From positions 1 to 18,031 of the forward strand of contig CAJBIS010000255.1 in assembly GCA_903953195.1 (NCBI GenBank): a DNA stretch of 18,031 nucleotides, written 5' to 3'. Below the pieces are notes generated by a model. The model was not told the DNA's origin. It did not search any database and saw nothing but the letters and a program-made list of their open reading frames with translations. Each line of letters starts with the position of its first letter. Position 1 is the first letter of the stretch. The position numbers were made by a program, and so were the translations under genes. Source of the DNA: an uncultured Actinomycetes bacterium (GTDB taxonomy: Bacteria; Actinomycetota; Acidimicrobiia; Acidimicrobiales; Microtrichaceae). This document shows positions 7,209 to 13,890 of the stretch, piece by piece.

Positions 7209-8333
7209 GTGGGGCGTCTCTATCTGTCGCCGCCGGACATGTCCGGCAGCGAGCGTGAACGGCTGTTGCAGGCCTTCGATTCCAACTGGATCACCACCAT
7301 GGGCGCGGCGGTCGACGGCTTCGAGGCCGACGTCGTGGCGTTCACGGGTGCCGAGGCCGCGGTCGCGTTGGCGAGTGGAACGGCCGCGTTGCACCTCGCG
7401 CTCGTCGTCGCCGGGGTCCGATCGGGTGACGAGGTCTGGGTGTCGACGCTGACGTTCGCCGCGCCGGCGAACGCCGTCGTGTACACCGGCGCCTCGCTCC
7501 GGTTCATCGACTCGGACCGCACGACCTGGAACATGGATCCCGAACTCCTCGCCGCCGCGCTCGCCGAGGCCGCCGCGGCGGACCGGTTGCCGGCCGCGGT
7601 GATCGTCGTCGACATCTACGGTCAGTGCGCCGAGCTCGACCGCATCGGCGAGCTGTGCGACCAGTACGGCGTGGCCGTGGTCGAGGACGCCGCCGAGGCG
7701 CTCGGCGCCACCTGGCAGGGCCGTTCGGCCGGCACGTGGGGTCGACTCGGTGCGTTCTCGTTCAATGGCAACAAGATCATCACGACCGGTGGCGGCGGAA
7801 TGCTCGTCGGTGACGCCGAACTCGTCGACCGGGCCCGGTACCTGTCGCAACAGGCGCGGCAGCCGGTGCTGCACTACGAGCACGTCGACGTCGGCTACAA
7901 CTACCGCCTCTCGAACCTGCTGGCCGCGGTCGGCAGCGGTCAGCTCGCCGAGCTGCCCGGCAAGATCGAACGCCGCCACGCCATCAACCGGGCGTACCGT
8001 GCCGGGCTGGCCGACGTCGACGGTGTCGACTTCATGCCGTGGGACGACCGTGGTTCGCCCAATGGCTGGTTGACGCTCATCACGCTCGATCCGTCGACCG
8101 GGTTGACGCCGCACGAGCTGTGCGCGGCGCTCGAGTCCCAGGACATCGAGGCCCGTCCGGCGTGGAAGCCGATGCACCTGCAGCCGGTGTTCGCGGACGT
8201 CCCGACGGTGGGCGGTGAGGTGGCGGCCGAACTCTTCGACCGCGGCGTGTGCCTGCCGAGCGGCTCGGCCATGACCGACGACGACGTCGATCGGGTCGTC
8301 GAGGCCGTCACCGGAGCGCTCACCAACGGGTGA
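7209..8333 (+). CDS. DegT/DnrJ/EryC1/StrS-family PLP aminotransferase (PglE-like)
   Basis: This 374-residue protein is a standard-length sugar aminotransferase, adding an amino group from glutamate to the 4-keto group of a UDP-4-keto-6-deoxy-HexNAc. SGTAALHLAL near 57-66 binds the PLP phosphate, VVEDAAEALGA holds the Asp that contacts the pyridine nitrogen, and Lys189 in FNGNKIITTGGGG is the Schiff-base lysine. GYNYRLSNLLAAVG is the usual substrate-loop motif. The N-terminal form LYLSPPDMSGSER is typical of PglE/LegC-type enzymes rather than perosamine synthases, although those remain possible. It would act between the dehydratase at 698 and the acetyltransferase at 5814. The start is GTG at 7209. 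Its TGA overlaps the GTG of the following gene by 4 bp. Confidence 0.93.
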   Translation: MGRLYLSPPDMSGSERERLLQAFDSNWITTMGAAVDGFEADVVAFTGAEAAVALASGTAALHLALVVAGVRSGDEVWVSTLTFAAPANAVVYTGASLRFIDSDRTTWNMDPELLAAALAEAAAADRLPAAVIVVDIYGQCAELDRIGELCDQYGVAVVEDAAEALGATWQGRSAGTWGRLGAFSFNGNKIITTGGGGMLVGDAELVDRARYLSQQARQPVLHYEHVDVGYNYRLSNLLAAVGSGQLAELPGKIERRHAINRAYRAGLADVDGVDFMPWDDRGSPNGWLTLITLDPSTGLTPHELCAALESQDIEARPAWKPMHLQPVFADVPTVGGEVAAELFDRGVCLPSGSAMTDDDVDRVVEAVTGALTNG

Positions 8334-9379
8334 GCGCGCACGACCGGCACGACCCGCCGTCGGCGCCGGTCGTGGTCGTCCGGGATCGAGCCCGGGTCGT
8401 CGACGCCGAGGAGCGGCGGTCCCATGCTCGGGACCACTGGGTCGACGGGACGTTCGGTCGCTTCGAGCAGGGTCGCCGGTCGGTGGTGCTGAGTCCGAAC
8501 GGTCCGAACGTCCTGCGTCAGGAGCGCCGGCGGCCTCGTCGCAGGGGTGTGATCGACCTCGACGCCGGTCCGGGCACCGACGTGGCGATCTCGGGTCTGC
8601 CGCCGCTCGTGGACTACGCCTCGGGTGGCCCGGTGTTCCACGACGATCGTCGGGGCGTGACGCTGCTCTTCTACCACGGTGAGGTGCACCACCTCGGCGA
8701 CGCCACGCGCTTCTGGTCGTTCATCGGTGTCGCCGTGTCCCGTGACGCGGGGGAGCACTTTCGTGATCTGGGGCCGGTGGTCGAACCGCACGAGTCGCTC
8801 GTGCACTGGCTCGATCACGGCGACCGCTGCGTCGAGATCGGTTCCGGCGGGTTCGTCGTCGCCGACGGTGAGTTCGACCTCTACTTCACGGACGCCTCCG
8901 CTCCGATGCCCGTGAATCTGGGCGCCGTCCACGCGCCGGTCGACGAGGTGGTCGACGCCGCGGTGCGCGGCGAGGGGGTGGCGTGGCGGCGCCGACGCTC
9001 GAGGACCAACCCGTTCGACACGTCCGATCTGTTCCCACGGCGCTGGGGCTTCCACTTCGTTCGCTGGTTCGATGTCGCAGTCGATCGTGAGACCGGTCGG
9101 CGCCTCATGATCTACTCGTGTGAGTCGTTCGGGCGCTGGAACCTGTTCGTCACCTGGTCGGACGACGGCACCATCTGGAGCGCGCCCACGCCCCTGTTGG
9201 AGCGGCCGTCGGCGGTCGAGCGTCTGTACGTCACCATCGACTCGGGTGTCGACGGCGAGCCCCGACGGGTGGTCGCGAGCGAACTGTCGCTGTATGTGGT
9301 TGCGTCGGCGGTCGGCGGGTTCGACCGCTGGGACGACGCCACCATCGAGCGGTGGAACCTGTCGATCACCGAGCGCTGA
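8330..9379 (+). CDS. Beta-propeller, glycoside-hydrolase-like protein of unknown function
   Basis: I do not recognise a specific family. The start is set at GTG 8330, giving a GTGA overlap with the aminotransferase and 349 residues; the frame is open further upstream, but that extension is Arg-rich and overlaps the aminotransferase. The body resembles five-bladed propellers of the GH32/43/68 and sialidase type, with repeated Trp/Asp/Gly-rich beta segments. Two Asp-box-like turns occur: SRDAGEHF (137-144) and SDDGTIW (277-283). DYASGGPVF followed by LLFYHGE looks like a first propeller blade with an acidic residue near its start. No signal peptide or membrane segment is seen, so it appears cytoplasmic, which is odd for a hydrolase of extracellular glycan. 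It could bind or trim a cytoplasmic glycan intermediate; this is inference from context. Confidence 0.65.
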   Translation: MSAHDRHDPPSAPVVVVRDRARVVDAEERRSHARDHWVDGTFGRFEQGRRSVVLSPNGPNVLRQERRRPRRRGVIDLDAGPGTDVAISGLPPLVDYASGGPVFHDDRRGVTLLFYHGEVHHLGDATRFWSFIGVAVSRDAGEHFRDLGPVVEPHESLVHWLDHGDRCVEIGSGGFVVADGEFDLYFTDASAPMPVNLGAVHAPVDEVVDAAVRGEGVAWRRRRSRTNPFDTSDLFPRRWGFHFVRWFDVAVDRETGRRLMIYSCESFGRWNLFVTWSDDGTIWSAPTPLLERPSAVERLYVTIDSGVDGEPRRVVASELSLYVVASAVGGFDRWDDATIERWNLSITER

Positions 9380-9401
9380 TCGGCGCACGGGCCGGCGCGG
9401 C

Positions 9402-10589
9402 TCACGAGGAGAGTCGGGTGAGGTCCTCGTAGAGCTGCGGCGCGGCGACGGCGACGTCGTGCTCGGCGATCACGTGGGCTCGCAGCTGCGCGGCGGCCTG
9501 CTGGTAGAGCGTCTCGGAGTCGAGCAGGGCGATCGTTCGCTCCGCGAGCGCTCCGACGTCGAGGAAGTCGACGACCCCCAGCGCCGCCTCAGGTCCTGCG
9601 GCCTCGAGCAGCTCGGGCATGCCGCCGTTGCGGTACGTCACGAGCGGGTGACCCATCGCCGCGTGCTCCAGACACACGAGTGGATACGGATCCTCGTGCG
9701 AGGTCAGTGCGAACACGTCCGCGAGTTCGAACCAGTCGAGCGGTTCGGGTTTCGTGCCCAGGAACGTGACATGGTCCGCATCCGCGCGGGTCAGGTCGGA
9801 GTGCAGGCGCTGGGCGTCGACGCCGGTCAGGTCGCCGCCGACCCACAGGAACCGCACCGGGTGGCGGGTTCGGCGTCGGACCTCGGTCCCGAGTTGGATG
9901 AACAACTCGGTGCCCTTGCGCCAGTCGATCGTGCCGGCACCCATGACGACGGCGGTCTCGGGGTGCAGCTGCAGCTCGCGGCGCATCCGGTTGGCGCGTC
10001 GGGCATCGGGCCGGTGGTTCACGAACGGAGCGGTGTCGATGAACTCGTGATGGAGCAGGACGCGTTCGGCGGGCAGGCGGGTCTCGTCGACGAGCATGTT
10101 GCGGACGGCGTGCGACGCGGCGATCCAGACGTCCGGGCCGGTTCGCAGCAGGTCCTGCAGGTCGTCGGGTTGCGTCGTGAGCGCCACCTGGAGCTCGTGG
10201 ACGTGGCACGCGACATGCCGCGCGGGGGGAAGGTACGGGAGCATGGACAGGCTCCCCAGGCTGTTCAGGTACACCAGGTCGAACCCGCTGAGCGAGCGGA
10301 GCTGGGGACGCAGTCGGAGTTCCGCGAACGGCTTCCACGCCCGGCTGCTGCCCAGATGGCGCAGACCCTGCTGGACGGTGCCCAGCGCCGCCGAGATCGG
10401 TGACGTGTCGAGCACGGTCGTCTCGGCGACCTCCTCGAAACGATGCCGCAGCGGGCCGTCCCGCAGGATGAGCACGTGGACCTCGGTCGACGTCTCCTCG
10501 CTGATCCACCGGACGAGGTGCAGCAGGTTCATGGGTGCGCCGGTGAGGGTCGCCTCGTGGCTGACGGCCAGCAGTCTCCGGATGGTCAC
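9402..10589 (-). CDS. Glycosyltransferase family 4 (last gene of the oxygenase-GT operon)
   Basis: This 395-residue GT-B protein begins with VSHEATLTGAPMNLLHL, a glycine-containing loop shared with the two genes upstream. The donor domain has GTIDWRKGTELF (Trp223-Arg224-Lys225), where the Arg/Lys pair contacts the donor phosphates. The catalytic region is SHEDPYPLVCLEHAAMG. With the usual 7-residue spacing the pair is Asp300 and Glu308 (DX7E), with Glu299 just before, a variant seen in this GT4 subgroup. GNGGMPE-like glycine residues follow (YRNGGMPELL). It is therefore probably an active retaining transferase of unknown donor. The GTG at 10589 overlaps the upstream gene's stop by 4 bp. Only 22 nt separate its end from the convergent propeller gene, and no clear terminator is seen there. 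Confidence 0.88.
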   Translation of the reverse strand: MTIRRLLAVSHEATLTGAPMNLLHLVRWISEETSTEVHVLILRDGPLRHRFEEVAETTVLDTSPISAALGTVQQGLRHLGSSRAWKPFAELRLRPQLRSLSGFDLVYLNSLGSLSMLPYLPPARHVACHVHELQVALTTQPDDLQDLLRTGPDVWIAASHAVRNMLVDETRLPAERVLLHHEFIDTAPFVNHRPDARRANRMRRELQLHPETAVVMGAGTIDWRKGTELFIQLGTEVRRRTRHPVRFLWVGGDLTGVDAQRLHSDLTRADADHVTFLGTKPEPLDWFELADVFALTSHEDPYPLVCLEHAAMGHPLVTYRNGGMPELLEAAGPEAALGVVDFLDVGALAERTIALLDSETLYQQAAAQLRAHVIAEHDVAVAAPQLYEDLTRLSS

Positions 10590-11638
10590 TCGGTCGTCCT
10601 TCCGTCAGCGGCCAGACCATTCAACACGGCGGCGAACTCCGCGGCGACGATCGTCAGGTCGTGGTGTCGGTCGGCGAGCGCGGTGGCGGCGTCGACGGTG
10701 GCGCGGGCGAGCGCCGTGTCGTCGATCAACGACTCGGCCGCGGTGGCGAGTCCGGCGACATCGGGAAACGGGACGGTGACTGCGCCGCCGTTCCGACCCA
10801 TGGTCACCAGCCCGCCGACGTCGAATCCGGCGGTCGGGGTGCCGCAGTAGGCGGCCTCGAACGGCACGAGCGGCTGCGGGTCCTCCCGGGAGCACATGAG
10901 CAGCACGTCGGCGGCGGCCAGCCAGTTCGACGTGTCGTCCACCTCGCCGATCCAGCGCACTCGTTCGTCGAGGCCCGCGGCACGGGTGTCGTGGTCGAGC
11001 CGACGCCGTTCGGTGCGATGGCGTTGGCCCACCCAGGCGAACACCAGCTCGCGCCGCCCGGCGAGCCGGGCGCACGTCGGGACGAACAGGTCGGCGCCCT
11101 TGCGCCATGCGGCGACACCGCAACCGAGCACCAGCCGCTGGTCATCGCGCACGCTCAGCTCGCGTCGCACGGCGGCGGTTCCGGCGTCGGTCGGGTCCGG
11201 TCGGTGCACCGCCGGTGGCAGCAGCCGAATGCGATCGGCGGCGACGCCCAGAGCCAGAAGGTCGGCGGTCGTGGCCTCGGACACCGACAGCACGACGGCG
11301 GCTCGTTCCCGCAGCGCCCGCAACGCGTCGTCGGAGAGTTCACCCAACGCGATCGCCTGCTCGTGGACGTAGACGGCGGCGGGTACGTCGTCCGGGAGAC
11401 GCCAGAGCTCACCGGCCGCCAGCGCGCTGTTCACGAGCACGACGTCGGGTCGACCCGTGCCGTCGCTCGGCGTCGTCGCAACGGCCCGGAGGTCGTCGGC
11501 GAGCGGCCCGTCGGCGAGCAGTCGGACGCTGATCGGGTGGGGCAGGTCGTCCCGTGCCGCGGTCAGCAGCCGGAGCAGGACCGCAGGGCTGCCGGTCCGC
11601 GTCGCCTCGTGGGCGATGACGAGCAGGCCGCCGTTCAC
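10586..11638 (-). CDS. Glycosyltransferase family 4
   Basis: At 350 residues this is slightly shorter than its neighbours. The N-terminal LLVIAHEATRTGSPAVLL aligns by eye with the gene at 9402, indicating paralogy. The donor site has GVAAWRKGADLFV (Trp178-Arg179-Lys180) and FAWVGQ. The catalytic segment SREDPQPLVPFEAAYCGTP gives Asp253 and Glu261 (DX7E, with Glu252 next to the Asp), followed by FDVGGLV. It is probably a functional retaining transferase. The GTG start at 11638 overlaps the upstream stop and its own stop overlaps the next GTG, each by GTGA, so expression is tightly coupled. Confidence 0.88.
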   Translation of the reverse strand: MNGGLLVIAHEATRTGSPAVLLRLLTAARDDLPHPISVRLLADGPLADDLRAVATTPSDGTGRPDVVLVNSALAAGELWRLPDDVPAAVYVHEQAIALGELSDDALRALRERAAVVLSVSEATTADLLALGVAADRIRLLPPAVHRPDPTDAGTAAVRRELSVRDDQRLVLGCGVAAWRKGADLFVPTCARLAGRRELVFAWVGQRHRTERRRLDHDTRAAGLDERVRWIGEVDDTSNWLAAADVLLMCSREDPQPLVPFEAAYCGTPTAGFDVGGLVTMGRNGGAVTVPFPDVAGLATAAESLIDDTALARATVDAATALADRHHDLTIVAAEFAAVLNGLAADGRTTE

Positions 11639-12765
11639 GCGTCGACCTCGTTCGACGGTGTTGACGCAAGGGCGAGCCGGAGGATCGTCTCGACCGCCTG
11701 CGGTGCGGCCGTGGTGCTGAGGAATCGGCTCACCGCGTCGGCCTGCTGCGCACCGACGGCGGTCGGATCACCGCTGAGCACCTCGACGAGCCGGTCCACC
11801 ATCCCGGCGACGTCCGGGAACTCGCTCCCGACGAACGACGACCCCATCATCTCGGTGACGCCGCCCACGCCCGAGAACGCAACGACCGGCGTTGCACATG
11901 CGGCGCTCAGGATGCAGACGAGCGGGAAGGCGTCGAGTCGCGCCGGGTGGCACAGCACGTCGGCGGCCTCCATCCAGTCGTCGATGCGGTGGTCGTTGTC
12001 GACGAAGCGGACGACGTCGGCGAGGTCGAGGTCGTCGACGAGCGCCCGCAGTCTCGGGATCAGCGGGTCGCGTTCGCCGCCCACCCACACGAATCGTGCG
12101 GGCGGTGCTGCGCGCCGCTGGTAGGCGGCCGCGACCTCGACGAAGAGGTCTGGGGCCTTGCGCCACGTGCCGATCCCGGCCCCGAGGACGAGCGCGCTCG
12201 TGTCGTCGCCGAGCGCCGTCATCCGGAGTTCACCAGCTCGACCCGCATCGGGATCCGGTGGGTCGACGAACTCGGGGGTGAGCTCGATCGAGGCCCGCGG
12301 GCCCAGCCGCTCGCGGAGTTCGTCGCGGCTGCTCGTGCTCCCGGCCATCCAGCGGTTCGTGCGCCACCTGACGCCGACCGGCGCCTCGAGCCAGTGCAGG
12401 TCGGCACCCTGTTCCACGACCCACGTGATGATCGTGCCCTGCTCGCGGAGCAGCGCCAGACACTGGCCGCCGGCGACGCTCACGAGGACGCTGGCGTCGG
12501 CGGGTGCGAGGTCGCGGGCCCGTTCGGTGATCGCTGCCACCCGCTCCGGGTCGGGATCGTCGTGATCCCAGTGCTCGGCGTCGTCGAGCAGGACCGTCGT
12601 CGGTGCCAGTTCGGCGAAGGACTCGAACATCGCCCCGCCGCGGAACGCGATGACGTCGAACGTCGCGTCCGGCTGCACGGCTCGCCATGACCGGAGCAAC
12701 GACCGGGCCAGCATCGGTGGGCCGGTCCGGTCCAGCGCGTGGACGAGCAGCCGCCAGTGAGCCAC
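11635..12765 (-). CDS. GT4-like glycosyltransferase with altered catalytic motif
   Basis: This 376-residue paralogue of the two downstream genes starts at GTG 12765 (LLVHALDRTGPPML) and carries GIGTWRKAPDLF (Trp201-Arg202-Lys203) and RFVWVGGERD. The catalytic segment reads ARLDAFPLVCILSAACATP. Asp278 is present, but the position of the second acidic residue of (E/D)X7E is Leu286. In GT4 that Glu contacts the donor ribose, so activity may be weaker, altered or lost while the fold is kept. SGVGGVTEM follows where the donor-binding glycine loop is expected. It lies 3 nt after the upstream gene and overlaps the next by 4 bp. It could be a non-catalytic partner of the neighbouring transferases, or use a different donor; neither can be told from sequence. 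Confidence 0.8.
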   Translation of the reverse strand: MAHWRLLVHALDRTGPPMLARSLLRSWRAVQPDATFDVIAFRGGAMFESFAELAPTTVLLDDAEHWDHDDPDPERVAAITERARDLAPADASVLVSVAGGQCLALLREQGTIITWVVEQGADLHWLEAPVGVRWRTNRWMAGSTSSRDELRERLGPRASIELTPEFVDPPDPDAGRAGELRMTALGDDTSALVLGAGIGTWRKAPDLFVEVAAAYQRRAAPPARFVWVGGERDPLIPRLRALVDDLDLADVVRFVDNDHRIDDWMEAADVLCHPARLDAFPLVCILSAACATPVVAFSGVGGVTEMMGSSFVGSEFPDVAGMVDRLVEVLSGDPTAVGAQQADAVSRFLSTTAAPQAVETILRLALASTPSNEVDA

Positions 12766-12768
12766 GGC

Positions 12769-13890
12769 TCAGCTCGCCGATCCGTCGTCGGCGCCACTCG
12801 TCGCGCCGTGGAGCGCGTCCACGAGGGTCGCCACCCAGGTTCGCAGATCCAGACGTTCCGCGGCGCGCTCGCCGGCTCGGACGGTGGTCGCGTCGTCGAC
12901 GTGCACGAGCGCAACGGCGAGCGCGGCGGCGAGTTCGGTGGCCCGTGCCGGCGGGAGCGAGGTGGCTGCGCCGCCCCCGGCGTCGCCGAGGACCTGCACG
13001 TCGCGGTCGAACGTGGTGCTCGGTGGCGCCGTCGAGATGACCGGGAGTCCGGCGACGAGTGCGTCGTGGGCCTCGGCCACGTCGACCGGTGCGGCGCCGA
13101 CGAGCACGATCGCGTCGCCGCACAGCCGCACGTCGAGCGGCCGGGTGGGCCGATTGTGGAGCCCCGCCACGACGTCACCGGAACCGGTGGGGGGTTCGTC
13201 ACCCAGCCAGAGCCCCGCGACCGGATCGTCGAGGCGCGTGCGGAGTTCGACGAGCACGCGGCCGAAGTCCTCGGCCCCCTGACCGTCGCCCGACCAGCCG
13301 ACGACCAGGTGGCCATCGGTCGGCAGGCCGAGTCGCCTCCGCACGATGTGGCGTGCCGCCGAGGACCGGAACGGCATCGCGTCGCCGCGGTCGACCAGGT
13401 CGGCGCTGAGTTCGAGTTGGATCCGACTGGAGGCGGTTGCGGGCGCAGCGGCCTCCGGTGGCAGCATCCAGAGGTCCGCGTCGGTGCGGGGCGCCCCCTC
13501 GGCGGCGACATCCGGCGATGGCGTGGTCGTCATCCGGATCGCCCGGCGTGCCCGCGAGTGCGTGACGGCCCGATCGCCCAGTCCCCCGTCGAGGATGATC
13601 CAATCGGGGTCAGCGGACCTGATCCAGCGCCGCAGGACCCGGCCCCGGACGAGATTCGTGATCGGACCGACCGGCACATGGTCGAGGAACGCGAGTGGAC
13701 CGTCGGTGCGGAGCTCGTCCACGACACGATCGGCGGCGTCTCGCTCACCACGCAACCACCACAGCTCCACCGTCACATCCGCTCGGCGTCGGAGGGCTCG
13801 GACGACGTCGACGAGCACCCGGGTCTCGGCCCGGTCGTCCTGGCGTGGTGAGATGACGAGCAGGCGGGTCGTCGCCGGGGAGGCGGTCAC
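12769..13890 (-). CDS. Highly divergent GT-B glycosyltransferase-like protein
   Basis: The 373-residue protein uses the GTG at 13890, chosen because it gives the same 4-bp GTGA overlap as the rest of the operon; a GTG at 13914 is also in frame. A GT-B fold is suggested by a Rossmann-like start (TTRLLVISPRQDD), a hinge followed by HLVVGWSGDG in the position of the donor domain, IVLVGAAP, and AEAHDALVAGLPVISTAPPS, which looks like the (E)A..(G)(L/T)PVI region of GT4. The WRK motif of its neighbours is missing, and the EX7E motif is not recognisable (DVAEAHDAL instead). It is therefore either a distant glycosyltransferase with changed donor chemistry or a degenerate, non-catalytic member. The operon position between oxygenases and GT4 genes is the main functional clue. 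Confidence 0.65.
   Translation of the reverse strand: MTASPATTRLLVISPRQDDRAETRVLVDVVRALRRRADVTVELWWLRGERDAADRVVDELRTDGPLAFLDHVPVGPITNLVRGRVLRRWIRSADPDWIILDGGLGDRAVTHSRARRAIRMTTTPSPDVAAEGAPRTDADLWMLPPEAAAPATASSRIQLELSADLVDRGDAMPFRSSAARHIVRRRLGLPTDGHLVVGWSGDGQGAEDFGRVLVELRTRLDDPVAGLWLGDEPPTGSGDVVAGLHNRPTRPLDVRLCGDAIVLVGAAPVDVAEAHDALVAGLPVISTAPPSTTFDRDVQVLGDAGGGAATSLPPARATELAAALAVALVHVDDATTVRAGERAAERLDLRTWVATLVDALHGATSGADDGSAS

Noticed and set aside
7940..9388. Minus-strand open frame (482 codons) over the aminotransferase and propeller genes
   Set aside because: It is opposite two credible plus-strand genes and shows no recognisable motif.
9380..9401. Search for a terminator between the convergent genes at 9379 and 9402
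   Set aside because: The 22-bp gap is GC-rich, but no convincing stem-loop could be drawn.
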